A stretch of DNA of 64,000 nt, from assembly GCF_009647655.1 (NCBI RefSeq), contig NZ_WJFD01000001.1, forward strand, positions 1,550,001 to 1,614,000, in the 5' to 3' direction. The number at the start of each line of letters is the position of its first letter. Position 1 is the stretch's first letter. Both the position numbers and the translations under genes were made by a program. Below, one piece after another: positions 9,008-17,983 of this stretch. The DNA comes from Chitinophaga sp. SYP-B3965. Its GTDB lineage: Bacteria > Bacteroidota > Bacteroidia > Chitinophagales > Chitinophagaceae. The notes below the pieces were generated by a model. It saw only the letters and a program-made list of their open reading frames with translations, was not told the DNA's origin and made no database searches.

Positions 9008-12000
9008 TTACAATCCAATGTTCAATCCGAATAAATAAGTTCTGGGAACCAGCATCTGGTAGTTATCCAGTCCATTGTAAGAGATGGTGGAATACCAGGG
9101 AACATCCGGATTCAGACCTGAATAATTGGTGATGGTAAATAAATTCTGTGCAGATACATACACCCTTATATTCTTGATCCCTTTGATCAGCTTTGGCGGA
9201 ACGGTATACCCCAATTGCATCACGTTGCAGCGCAGATAATTTCCTTTCTCCAGAAAGAAGGTGCTCATCTTGGTGAAATTACCATTCAGATCAGTCTTCC
9301 GCAGGATAGGGAAACTATTGGTAGAACCGGGACCATCCCAGAACTGATCCGCGAAACCGGACAGGAAATTGTAGTTAGGCCCGGGCACCATATTCCTTCT
9401 GTAGTTGTTAAAATTCTGCTGACCGAATACGCCATACAATTCCGTTCTGAAATCAAAGTTGCTGTAATTGAGCGTGAGCGTTAAACCACCGGAGAATTTC
9501 GGATATGGAGAGCCGATGTCGGACATGTCGCTGTTATCGATCTTTCCATCTCCGTTATAATCCCTGAACTTCAGGTCACCAGCTGTAGCCTGTGGCTGCA
9601 AACGCACACCGCTTTTGTTCACATAGCCCGCTGCTTCATCATTGGTCTGGAATACACCATCTACAATATATCCCCACCACGCACCGGGTTGATGACCCAC
9701 AGTGGTACGTGAACGGAAAGTAGTGATCACTTCATTCGCTTCACCGCCTATGATAGGATCTGAAGTAGAGAGGTAATTCACATTGCTCTTAAACTGGCTG
9801 ACCGTAAGGTTCACACCAAAGCTCAGCTTGCGGGTGATATTATCTTTGTACCCTACTGCAATGTCCCATCCCTTCGTGGTCATCTTTCCTATATTCACAT
9901 TTTGCGAAGGAATATATCCCTGCGGATATCCCAGCACAGGATCTACTCTCACCACTAAGGCAAGGTTACTGGGTGTTTTTACATACCGCTCCACGGTGAG
10001 GTTTAACTTATTATGGAAAAGCGATGCATCAAAACCTACAGTATAATCTTCCTGTATTTCCCAACGGAGTTCAGGATTGCTGATAGTACCAGGCGTATAT
10101 CCATAGATAGGGCCGCCATTGGCATCCACATAATTCACAGGTGTTACATAAGACATGTATTCACCTACACCACCCGGCAGGTTACCACCAGACCTTCCCC
10201 AGCCGGCCCTTAATTTCAGGTAGCTAACGGTGTTGCTGATGCTTTCAAAGAAAGGTTCCTGGGAGATCACCCATGCACCGGATACAGAAGGGAAATATCC
10301 CCAGCGGTATAATGGATTTACAAGGGAAGAAGCATCTGCCCGCATAGCACCACTGAGGTAGTATTTTTCTTTATAGTTATAGCGAAGAGAACCAAAGAAC
10401 GAAAGCATTTTGCCGAATGGTCCGGCACCGGGCTGATACCCGCCGCCACCACCGGTTACCAGGTTGCCTCCGTTGATGAAGCGGAAGGGCTCTGTATCAA
10501 ATGGTATATTCTCGCGGGATGCATTGGACCCTTTTGTAGAATAGCTATCGTAACTATGCCCTAACAGTACATTCACTGCATGATCTTTTGGCAGTGGCAA
10601 TGTATAATCTGCCGTGTTGGTGATCTTTAAGCGGCTGTTGTAGGTAGTAGAAGTAGATACAGCTGTTTTGGCATTGTAACTGTTGGTAGCGAAATAATAT
10701 TTAGGCCCGTAATTATTCTGCTGGGAGAAATTAGCATTTGCATCCAATGCTGTTTTCAAGACCAGGCCTTTCAGGGGTTTCAGTTCTATATAGGTACCAA
10801 ACTGTCCGCCGAAGTATTCCCGCTTATCAAAGTTAGTGCGGAGGTTAAATTCCGGACTGATGATACCATTAAAAGAAGAGCGGCTGGGCAAACTATAGTA
10901 AGGATTGAACGCCGTCATAAAATCCACGAAAGTACCTGTGAGCGGAGGCAAAGAGCTGTATACTTCTGCTTCTGTTCTGTAAGGCGCTACCGTAGGGTCC
11001 ATGGCAAAAGCAGGCCAGGTAAGATTGAGCGGTGCAAAAGGATAATTCTCATAACGGGGCGCTAAAGCGAAACCTACTTTCACTACTTTGTTGAGGTCCC
11101 AGTCCACATTCAGGCGGGCGGTGGCTTTCTTCCACTGGCCGCCTCTTTCACCTGCGTAGGAATCTTCTGTATAATAACCCATGCTGCCAAAAACAGACAG
11201 GCCTTCCTTTCCACCGGTAACACTCAAATTGTAACTCTGCTTGGTGCCTTGTCCAAATGTTTGATCCCAGTAATTGTTGTCCTTCAAACTGCTTACATCC
11301 GGAAAAGGCAATGGTGTTGTACCGCTGTTGGTGGCAATCTTGTTCATAGTAGCCGCATATTCCTGCGCACCGGCGATCTTTATTTTAGGCGGTTTCGCAA
11401 TACCATAGGTAGCCTGGAAATTGATCTGTGGGGCACCTTTACCACGTTTAGTGGTGATCAGGATCACACCCTGACCGGAACGCGCACCATAAATGGAAGC
11501 AGCGGAAGCATCTTTCAGGATATCTATACTGGCGATATCCAGGGGGTTAATGGTGTTCATAAAATTGTATCCTATTTCCATTCCATCTACGATCACGAGC
11601 GGCGTAGTATTGCCTGTGATACTACTAAGACCGCGCACGAGGATGCGGGGCTGTGAACCTACAGAACCATCTGCCGCCATTACCTGTACTCCCGCCAGCT
11701 TGCCCTGGATGGCGGTGGCTACTGTGCCGGAAGTATATGGTTCAATATCTTTTGCTGACACGGAAGAAATAGAGGTCGTCACATTCTTCCGGGCAGTAGA
11801 CTGGTAGCCGATCACTACCACATCACTTAATTGTTTGCTATCTTCTTCCAGTGTAATGGCTACAAACTGGCGGCCGGATAAAGGCACTTCCTTTTTGATA
11901 AAGCCGATGGAAGAAATGATCAGGGTAGCGTCTGTGGGAGCGGTGATGGAAAATTCTCCCTGGGGATTGGTGATAGTTCCCGTAACTGTTCCTTTCACCT

Positions 12001-12130
12001 GTACGGAAATGTTTGGTAAGGAAACCTGGTTGCTGCCGGTTATTTTCCCCTTAATAACCTGGCCCTGAGAAAAGGCGGCATGGCAAAAGAACAGGGAAAA
12101 AACCCAGAAGAGCTGCAAGTGTTTTTTCAT
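9008..12130 (-). CDS. SusC/RagA family TonB-linked outer-membrane transporter
   Basis: This 1040-residue outer-membrane barrel begins with the signal peptide MKKHLQLFWVFSLFFCHAAFSQ. A carboxypeptidase-regulatory-like domain follows (about 26-95, GKITGSNQVSLPNISVQVKG), then the SusC linker DVVVIGYQSTARKNVTTSIS. The plug contains LVIVDGMEI and DILKDASAASIYGARSGQGV, the standard SusC signature. The rest is a long beta-barrel ending in PRTYLFGLNIGL. It has no STN domain, so it is not wired to a FecR; the divergent AraC gene is the likely regulator. It is first in an operon with susD, GH30, the MFS transporter, DUF5107/TPR and GH2. Confidence 0.96.
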   Translation of the reverse strand: MKKHLQLFWVFSLFFCHAAFSQGQVIKGKITGSNQVSLPNISVQVKGTVTGTITNPQGEFSITAPTDATLIISSIGFIKKEVPLSGRQFVAITLEEDSKQLSDVVVIGYQSTARKNVTTSISSVSAKDIEPYTSGTVATAIQGKLAGVQVMAADGSVGSQPRILVRGLSSITGNTTPLVIVDGMEIGYNFMNTINPLDIASIDILKDASAASIYGARSGQGVILITTKRGKGAPQINFQATYGIAKPPKIKIAGAQEYAATMNKIATNSGTTPLPFPDVSSLKDNNYWDQTFGQGTKQSYNLSVTGGKEGLSVFGSMGYYTEDSYAGERGGQWKKATARLNVDWDLNKVVKVGFALAPRYENYPFAPLNLTWPAFAMDPTVAPYRTEAEVYSSLPPLTGTFVDFMTAFNPYYSLPSRSSFNGIISPEFNLRTNFDKREYFGGQFGTYIELKPLKGLVLKTALDANANFSQQNNYGPKYYFATNSYNAKTAVSTSTTYNSRLKITNTADYTLPLPKDHAVNVLLGHSYDSYSTKGSNASRENIPFDTEPFRFINGGNLVTGGGGGYQPGAGPFGKMLSFFGSLRYNYKEKYYLSGAMRADASSLVNPLYRWGYFPSVSGAWVISQEPFFESISNTVSYLKLRAGWGRSGGNLPGGVGEYMSYVTPVNYVDANGGPIYGYTPGTISNPELRWEIQEDYTVGFDASLFHNKLNLTVERYVKTPSNLALVVRVDPVLGYPQGYIPSQNVNIGKMTTKGWDIAVGYKDNITRKLSFGVNLTVSQFKSNVNYLSTSDPIIGGEANEVITTFRSRTTVGHQPGAWWGYIVDGVFQTNDEAAGYVNKSGVRLQPQATAGDLKFRDYNGDGKIDNSDMSDIGSPYPKFSGGLTLTLNYSNFDFRTELYGVFGQQNFNNYRRNMVPGPNYNFLSGFADQFWDGPGSTNSFPILRKTDLNGNFTKMSTFFLEKGNYLRCNVMQLGYTVPPKLIKGIKNIRVYVSAQNLFTITNYSGLNPDVPWYSTISYNGLDNYQMLVPRTYLFGLNIGL

Positions 12131-12179
12131 GTGTAAATTTTTTACATCGTGGAATGAGTGGTTGATTGGTTGAGTGGTA

Positions 12180-12210
12180 CAAATATTGAAATATAAACCC
12201 GGCGGCTCAA
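12180..12210 (-). promoter_or_regulatory. Candidate promoter of the SusC operon
   Basis: Reading the minus strand, TTG (12210-12208) is followed after 20 bases by AATATTTG (12187-12180). This matches the Bacteroidota pattern of TTG about 19-21 bases before TAnnTTTG in all but one -7 position. Transcription would start roughly 45 bases before the susC ATG at 12130. The assignment is by pattern only. Confidence 0.45.
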
Positions 12211-12324
12211 TAGAGATTCTGATGGAAAAGATGGATTATCTTATGGGCCATATTCTGGTACACGATCAGGAACTTACCATGATTGCTTCTTTCATGGATT
12301 TTTTTATTGTAAATTGGGCCGACC

Positions 12325-13212
12325 ATGTTACGAAAAAAAGAAGGATTCGAAGGCCAGCGGGCTATTATTATTCCAAGGAAGATCATCACTGATCTGTGCA
12401 TCAGCAACCCGGTTATTGAAGGGGCTTTTGTAACGGATATCGGTTATTATCCTAAAGCGAAATATCACTTTCGCCAGCGCCTCCATGGCATTGATCAAAA
12501 CATCCTGATCTATTGTGTGGAAGGAAAGGGTTCTGCCCAGATAGGTAAACGAAAATATTCAATGGGGCCGGATACTTTTGTAGTGATCCCGGCTGGTGCT
12601 GCGCATAGTTATGCTGCAGATGAAAATGATTCCTGGACCATCTATTGGGCGCATTTCAAAGGACCAGTTGCTAATGTGATCGTGGATGCAATGATCAAAC
12701 AACACAGCGGGCATAGCGGCACCATTACTTTTCAGCAAAAGCGGTTACACCTCTTTGAAGATATTTATACCAGCCTGGAAAGGGGTTATGGAAACGACAA
12801 CCTGTGTTATGCCAATATGTGCTTATGGCATTTCTTATCCTCTTTTATGTATGATGATAAGTTCAACCTGTCTGAAAAAAAACAAAGTACGGATGTGGTG
12901 GAATTGTCTATCAACTATATGCAGCAGCAGTTATCCCAGATGCTCACGCTGGCTAATCTCGCGCAATCAGTAAACTTGTCTGCCTCTCATTACTCCAGCA
13001 TCTTCCGCAAGAAAACGGGCTTCTCCCCTATGGAATACTTCAATCACCTGAAGATCCAGAAGGCATGCCAGTACCTGATATTCACGGATCTCCGGGTGAA
13101 AGAAATAGCTTATAAACTAGGGATGGAAGACCCCTATTATTTTTCGCGGATGTTTAATAAACTCATGGGTGTTTCTCCCAATCATTACCGCACTAAAAGA
13201 GGCAGCTCCTAA
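12325..13212 (+). CDS. AraC family transcriptional regulator
   Basis: This 295-residue cytoplasmic regulator has an N-terminal cupin-type sugar-binding domain (about 35-160: NILIYCVEGKGSAQIGKRKY, TFVVIPAGAAHSY, WTIYWAHFKG), as in the arabinose regulator. Two helix-turn-helix units follow at about 190-290 (LTLANLAQSVNLSASHYSSI; VKEIAYKLGMEDPYYFSRMF, then GVSPNHYR). The gene is divergent from the SusC operon with 194 bases between them, the classic arrangement for local control of a sugar locus. The DNA-binding region looks intact. Its last four bases overlap the end of the convergent outer-membrane protein gene. The inducer is probably a monosaccharide or short oligosaccharide made by the locus. 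Confidence 0.93.
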   Translation: MLRKKEGFEGQRAIIIPRKIITDLCISNPVIEGAFVTDIGYYPKAKYHFRQRLHGIDQNILIYCVEGKGSAQIGKRKYSMGPDTFVVIPAGAAHSYAADENDSWTIYWAHFKGPVANVIVDAMIKQHSGHSGTITFQQKRLHLFEDIYTSLERGYGNDNLCYANMCLWHFLSSFMYDDKFNLSEKKQSTDVVELSINYMQQQLSQMLTLANLAQSVNLSASHYSSIFRKKTGFSPMEYFNHLKIQKACQYLIFTDLRVKEIAYKLGMEDPYYFSRMFNKLMGVSPNHYRTKRGSS

Positions 13213-14195
13213 AAGCGGAACCTCACACCCAAATTAGCACCAAGACCACCTATGTTGATATAGGACTTGAGGTCATTGGAAGGTGCATTGTCATTCTTAT
13301 AATTTGTTTTGGATCCGGTGGTGCCAACAGGTGTATTCGAATTCTGATCCAGCGTGGTTACATACTCCGTTTCCCTTTCTGCGGTACTGAGATCATTCAA
13401 TCCTCTTCGTTGTGTTGAGATCACCTGACCATTCGTGGTGTTCAGTACATTGGTCACTTCATCATATTCTGTTACTTCTTTGCTGTCGCTCTTCACCGGT
13501 ACATTCCTGTATTCTGTTTCCAGGAAGATATCAAGACGTTTTGCTACGGCATAGGTAACACCCAGCGCGCCCTGGAAACCAATAGTTGGACTGGGCTTTA
13601 CTTCTTCTTTACGATGTATGGTTGTCTGCGCCACTACAGTAGCTGGCTGACCGGGTACTGCACTGGTCTTTGAAGCATCTGTTTCTATATGCAGGCGGCC
13701 CCATAACGGTACTACAAATCCAAAACGCACATAGGGATTCCATTTTTCATAACCCGGACTGAATACCAGGCTGGGTGCAAAATCTATTGCGTTCACATGT
13801 CCCCTGGATTCTATGCTTCCTACAGCTGTAGATGTTCCCTGGATAGTGGTGAGGTTGCGCGTCATCAGGTTCTTCACGCTTTGGAAATAGTTGAAGGTAC
13901 CTTCTATGCCTACATATTTATTGAAATTGTATCCAAAGGATAATCCGCCTCTGAAACCTTCTCCGTAAGAACCGGTCAATACCTTTTCAGATAGTGTGGT
14001 GATGGCTCCCGTAGCAGGGTTCACCTGGTCATGCTGATCTCTTGGCGGATAAGGGCCAACATCAGGGAACTGGCCATTGGAAACACTGAAGAAATAGCCA
14101 CCGGCGGCTTTGATATAAAACTTACTTGTCTGTGCCTGAGTGGTGGTAAATGCCAGGGCTAAAAACGTCATAATAAGCAGGTTCATCCGTTTCAT
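13209..14195 (-). CDS. Outer-membrane beta-barrel protein, function unknown
   Basis: This 328-residue protein has a signal peptide (MKRMNLLIMTFLALAFTTTQAQ) and then alternating hydrophobic and aromatic strands (FYIKAAGGYFFSV, GFRGGLSFGYNFNKYVGIEGTFNYF, YVRFGFVVPLWGRL, RLDIFLETEYRNV). It ends in LGANLGVRFRF, where the final aromatic residue is typical of outer-membrane barrels. The pattern is that of the OmpA/OmpW-like 8-stranded barrels. No periplasmic OmpA domain is present. It lies downstream of umuD on the same strand with a 96-base gap and is convergent with the AraC gene. No specific function can be assigned. Confidence 0.82.
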   Translation of the reverse strand: MKRMNLLIMTFLALAFTTTQAQTSKFYIKAAGGYFFSVSNGQFPDVGPYPPRDQHDQVNPATGAITTLSEKVLTGSYGEGFRGGLSFGYNFNKYVGIEGTFNYFQSVKNLMTRNLTTIQGTSTAVGSIESRGHVNAIDFAPSLVFSPGYEKWNPYVRFGFVVPLWGRLHIETDASKTSAVPGQPATVVAQTTIHRKEEVKPSPTIGFQGALGVTYAVAKRLDIFLETEYRNVPVKSDSKEVTEYDEVTNVLNTTNGQVISTQRRGLNDLSTAERETEYVTTLDQNSNTPVGTTGSKTNYKNDNAPSNDLKSYINIGGLGANLGVRFRF

Positions 14196-14291
14196 ATTAA
14201 CATTGTTTTGGTTATAGAATATGGTCTTCTACAACACACAACAAATTATGAGCCGGGTATGTTTTGTTCTGAGGAATTTTAACATTATTGC

Positions 14292-14756
14292 TTAATGCCG
14301 TTTGCGCATTTCCTTCCTGTCAATGATCACCTGTGCTACCACACCCCATACCTGGAAGTCATCTCCTTCCCTGATGATAATGGGATTGTACATGGCGTTG
14401 GCAGGATACAACATCCAGCCGGCGGTTGACTTCACTAATGTTTTAACGGTAAATTCCCCGTTCAGTACTGCCACTACAATATCATGCGGCTGTGGTTTCA
14501 GGGACCTGTCCACCACGAGGTAACTATTATCGGGCACGTGTTCATCCTGCATGGAATTACCATCTACCCGCACAACATATACGGAGGGTTTGTTCATGCC
14601 TAAAAAAGCGACAAGGTCTATATCTTCTTCCATGAAGTCCTGTGCCGGAGAGGGGAAACCGGCTTTAACAGGTGTACTGATATAAGGTAAGGGGAGATTT
14701 TCGGTCTCTTCAATGGCGTAAAATTGCAGGCCGTCCTGCCGGGCAACGATTCTCAT
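14292..14756 (-). CDS. umuD: UmuD-like autoproteolytic S24 peptidase (orphan, no umuC beside it)
   Basis: The protein is 154 residues from the ATG at 14756. A TTG at 14777 is in frame but lies inside an inverted repeat, so I prefer the ATG. The self-cleavage site is Ala32-Gly33 in TPVKAGFPSPAQDF. The catalytic Ser68 is in VRVDGNSMQD and Lys105 in NGEFTVKTL. The spacings (cleavage site to Ser 35, Ser to Lys 37) equal those of E. coli UmuD. The family forms part of error-prone polymerase V after RecA-stimulated cleavage. No umuC lies on either side: the flanking genes are a GH2 enzyme and a barrel protein. A strong palindrome overlaps the start (see 14754-14804), suggesting repressor control, possibly by a LexA/S24-type protein. 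Confidence 0.9.
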   Translation of the reverse strand: MRIVARQDGLQFYAIEETENLPLPYISTPVKAGFPSPAQDFMEEDIDLVAFLGMNKPSVYVVRVDGNSMQDEHVPDNSYLVVDRSLKPQPHDIVVAVLNGEFTVKTLVKSTAGWMLYPANAMYNPIIIREGDDFQVWGVVAQVIIDRKEMRKRH

Positions 14757-14804
14757 GTCTACTAATTTATTTAGCAATATTAACTAATTAAATTAGTAGA
14801 CATG
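14754..14804. promoter_or_regulatory. Nested inverted repeats over the umuD start, candidate operator
   Basis: The arms CATGTCTACTAATTT (14754-14768) and AAATTAGTAGACATG (14790-14804) are perfect reverse complements, extending one more base pair inward, with about 19 bases between them. Inside lies a compact 15-base perfect palindrome, ACTAATTAAATTAGT (14783-14797). A third half-site, ACTAATTT, is at 14761-14768. The umuD ATG is itself within the left arm. Repeated ACTAATT half-sites look like binding sites for a dimeric repressor that would block transcription or translation start. Regulator identity is unknown. Confidence 0.6.
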
Positions 14805-14832
14805 ATGGGTGTTACCCCTGCATCGTTATCTT

Positions 14833-17280
14833 TTATTTCAGGCTTAACGTAACTGTTTCCATGCCATCACTTTTCACCGCAGCCACGTTCTTTCCATTTT
14901 TAGTATCGATCCGTATAATAGCGCGACCGCTGTATAACTGCACAAATCTTGATCCGGAAGAAGTACCCAGATCATCTATCAGCTTACCATCACCTGCCAG
15001 TGAAAAACGCACCCAGTTAGCCGCATCTGCACAATACACATTATTACTGTCGAATGCTTTTACTTCTATCGTGGTTATACCATTTTCATTCGCTATCTGC
15101 TGCAATGTCATCTTTGCTGGTTTGCTCCATTTCTCTGTCTGATATTCAAAGGACACTTTATCTTCTATTATCTCTTTTCCTTTCCACGCTACTACCTTTA
15201 CTTCATTCTTTCCTTTATTGAACACTACATTCCAGCGTAAACCTGCTGCAGGGAAATCCGCGCTCTTACGTTTCTTTTTACCGGCACTTTTACCATTCAC
15301 GAACAACTCTGCTTCTTCACAATTGGAATATACTTTCACCATTTTCTCTTCTCCTTCATTGCCCCACCTTACCTGCCAGGAATGACCATAGATCCGTGCC
15401 ATGGGTTTTGTAGCCCAATACGACTGGAACACATAATAGGCATCCTTGGGTGTGAGGTCTCTTTCCACGAGGCCTTTCTGATTCATATAGGGCACAGGGT
15501 TATCCGGCCGGATAGGTGTAGAGAAATCTTTGAACACCCATTGTGCCGTACCGGTAAGCCATGGCATGGTTTCCTGTTCTTTCAGGTGCCAGTCCATCAG
15601 GTTACAGATATAACTTTCACTCCAGTCTCCATCTTTGGATACACGTGCAGCCCCACCATATAAAGAAGCATCACCAGCACGCTCATCTGTACCACCGCCT
15701 GTTTTAATACTTTGCAGTGCTTTATCCGGCGTTTCTGAATGCCGGCCTGCATGACTATCGCCACCCCACTCTACGTGCAGGAAACGATCTACCTTTTTGA
15801 ATTCTTCTTCTGTTGTTTGTTTATACTCTGTATAAATTCCGCGGTACCAGCCTGCCCAGATGGACGGAGAATATACATCTACGATATCCTTACAGAAATC
15901 ACAGCGGCGGATGGCTGTTTTGCGGGAAGGGTCCAGCTTGTGCGCGAGATCATTCAGTTCTTTCATGAATGTGCGGATCTTTTCCTTATCAAATTCAGGG
16001 AAGTCGCCGGGCCAGTCGTTCTCGTTACCCAGGCCCCATATGATCACGGAAGGATGATTGTGATGCTGCTCTATCATATTAGTGAGCATGCGTTTAGCCT
16101 GCTCCTGGTAGGTTTTGCCCCCCAGTCCGCCACGGCACCAGGGTATTTCTTCCCATACTACAATACCCAGGCTGTCGCAGAGCTGCAGGATGTAACGGGA
16201 TTGCTGGTAATGGCCCAGGCGGATAAAGTTCACACCCATGTCTTTCATGAGGATCATTTCTTTGCGCATCAGATCCTCTGTCATAGCAGCGGCTACACCT
16301 GCATGGTCTTCATGACGGTGTGTACCGTTCAGTAAAAGGCGTTGTCCGTTCAGGAAAAAAGGTCCCTGCTTTTGGAATTCGAAAGAGCGGAAACCTGTTT
16401 TCTCTATTTGTGTGTAAGTATCATTGCCCGCCGTAACAGAGGTTTCCACAGTATACAATGCCGGAGATGTTGTGCTCCATAATTTAGGCTGTTTTACTTT
16501 GAATGCGGCAACAGCAACAGCACCTTTCAGGTTATCTGCTTCAAAAGAAGATTCCTGCAATATTTTGCCGGCAGGGTCTTTCAGTACAGTTTTGAAAGTA
16601 GCTTTATCATATCCACCTTTATTATATACTGCTGCCTCCACTGCCACGGTGCCGCTTACATCGGTAGTCACCTTCAGCCGCTCAACAGATAAAGCAGGTA
16701 CATATACCAGGTTCAGGTAACGGTAAATACCGCCGTACACATTAAAGTCAGATAAGCTGGACGGGATCATTTCCAGGTCCCGGCTGTTATCTGTTCTGAT
16801 GGATACGGGAATACTCTCTTTGAATTGCTGCTTAAAGGCAGGGTTGTTCTTAAAAGCGGCCACGGCATCAGTGATATCTACCGTCCATTCATCATAACCG
16901 CCTGTGTGGGATGCTACTTTGGTGGTGTACACATACACATCCGTTTTCTGGCCGGCGCCTTCAAAGTGAAGGATCGTTCTGCCGTTTGCGTAAGGATTGC
17001 TGATCTTCAGCTGTGTGCGGTACCATGCGGGGCCCTGATAATAGTTCACATCAGGATCTACGCAATCGTTTGCATTAATACAATGCGGAAGAGTGACCGT
17101 GTCCCATAAAGGAGATGCCTCCGGAGCTCCCTTGCCCACAGGGCGCACGGCTTCCCAGATGCCTCCCAGGTCAGACCGCAGGAATTCCCAGCCGGTGTTG
17201 AGTCTTGTTTTTTGCTGAGCCTGTGTGGTGCAGGCCCCAATAAGGCCGAGGGCCAGAAAAAGGTACTTTTTAATTTGCAT
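14833..17280 (-). CDS. Glycoside hydrolase family 2 enzyme, secreted (beta-galactosidase-like)
   Basis: This protein is 815 residues from the ATG at 17280, chosen over an in-frame ATG at 17355 because it opens a signal peptide, MQIKKYLFLALGLIGACTTQAQ. Cys17 after LIGA could also make it a lipoprotein. The domains are a GH2 jelly roll (TGWEFLR, AWYRTQLKI, HTGGYDEWTVDIT), an Ig-like domain, a TIM barrel from about 305 and a C-terminal DUF4982-like Ig domain (ELFVNGKSAGKKKR). The acid/base is Glu420 in HPSVIIWGLGNEND and the nucleophile is Glu504 in FLHVEWGGDS. It stands alone, divergent from the small barrel gene, 76 bases from umuD. The substrate is not settled; beta-galactosides or beta-glucuronides are typical. 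Confidence 0.9.
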   Translation of the reverse strand: MQIKKYLFLALGLIGACTTQAQQKTRLNTGWEFLRSDLGGIWEAVRPVGKGAPEASPLWDTVTLPHCINANDCVDPDVNYYQGPAWYRTQLKISNPYANGRTILHFEGAGQKTDVYVYTTKVASHTGGYDEWTVDITDAVAAFKNNPAFKQQFKESIPVSIRTDNSRDLEMIPSSLSDFNVYGGIYRYLNLVYVPALSVERLKVTTDVSGTVAVEAAVYNKGGYDKATFKTVLKDPAGKILQESSFEADNLKGAVAVAAFKVKQPKLWSTTSPALYTVETSVTAGNDTYTQIEKTGFRSFEFQKQGPFFLNGQRLLLNGTHRHEDHAGVAAAMTEDLMRKEMILMKDMGVNFIRLGHYQQSRYILQLCDSLGIVVWEEIPWCRGGLGGKTYQEQAKRMLTNMIEQHHNHPSVIIWGLGNENDWPGDFPEFDKEKIRTFMKELNDLAHKLDPSRKTAIRRCDFCKDIVDVYSPSIWAGWYRGIYTEYKQTTEEEFKKVDRFLHVEWGGDSHAGRHSETPDKALQSIKTGGGTDERAGDASLYGGAARVSKDGDWSESYICNLMDWHLKEQETMPWLTGTAQWVFKDFSTPIRPDNPVPYMNQKGLVERDLTPKDAYYVFQSYWATKPMARIYGHSWQVRWGNEGEEKMVKVYSNCEEAELFVNGKSAGKKKRKSADFPAAGLRWNVVFNKGKNEVKVVAWKGKEIIEDKVSFEYQTEKWSKPAKMTLQQIANENGITTIEVKAFDSNNVYCADAANWVRFSLAGDGKLIDDLGTSSGSRFVQLYSGRAIIRIDTKNGKNVAAVKSDGMETVTLSLK

Positions 17281-17359
17281 GATCAGTTTATCAGGTGGGC
17301 AAGATAAGGAAGAGTTCCCAACCGGACAATCAGGGAATTGATGGATAAATCGCAATTTA

Positions 17360-17983
17360 GTGTACTTTTATTGCATTTCAGTGCTTATTTTAGGATTGAT
17401 ATTATCATTAACCTATACTTTTATTAAAATTTTGTGCTTGAAACGTTTGATCTTACTCCAACTATTTATCCTGACATCTTTATTTGCTTTAGGCCAGGAG
17501 GGTTTAAAATCCTCACAGGTAAAAGCAAACCTTCTCTTCCTCGGCGCTTCTGCCAGTTATGAAAAAAGCATTTCCAGGAACATTTCATTAAACTTTGAAG
17601 CCGGTTTGAATTATGGTTTCGTTTACTCTTACAACTCAACATTTGGGGGAGATTTCGGTTATACGTTAGCACCTAACCTGTCTGCAGAAGCGCGACACTA
17701 TTACAACCTGGATAAAAGATTACGCCGGGGCAAATCCATTACCAATAATTCCGGTAATTTTCTGAGCCTTGCATTGGGATATACTTTTACGCCTATCGCT
17801 TACGATAATGCCTACAATAACCCATCTGCCGTGCTTACACCCTCCTGGGGCATGCAACGGGGTATAGGCAAACGGTTCAGTTTTGAGCTATTGCTGGGCT
17901 TTTCTCTGCGGTACGACAGCCGCGCTGAGGAAGGCACCGGCTCTCCGGCTATCGGGGCTAAGATCGGCTATATTATTTACTGA
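17360..17983 (+). CDS. Small outer-membrane barrel-like protein, function unknown
   Basis: The ORF gives 207 residues from an ATG at 17360. The first 26 residues add a second hydrophobic stretch and look like leader. A TTG at 17438 would start a normal signal peptide ([20 protein letters not shown]), so the mature protein is probably about 160 residues. The strands [60 protein letters not shown] and [10 protein letters not shown] alternate as in an 8-stranded barrel and end in an aromatic residue. It is divergent from the GH2 gene, and its 3' end overlaps the ClC gene by 7 bases. I do not recognise a family. Confidence 0.7.
   Translation: MYFYCISVLILGLILSLTYTFIKILCLKRLILLQLFILTSLFALGQEGLKSSQVKANLLFLGASASYEKSISRNISLNFEAGLNYGFVYSYNSTFGGDFGYTLAPNLSAEARHYYNLDKRLRRGKSITNNSGNFLSLALGYTFTPIAYDNAYNNPSAVLTPSWGMQRGIGKRFSFELLLGFSLRYDSRAEEGTGSPAIGAKIGYIIY

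Noticed and set aside
14802-14852. Short plus-strand ORF (16 codons) starting right after the umuD palindrome
   Set aside because: Mirrors the umuD start because of the inverted repeat and runs into the GH2 3' end; no coding support.
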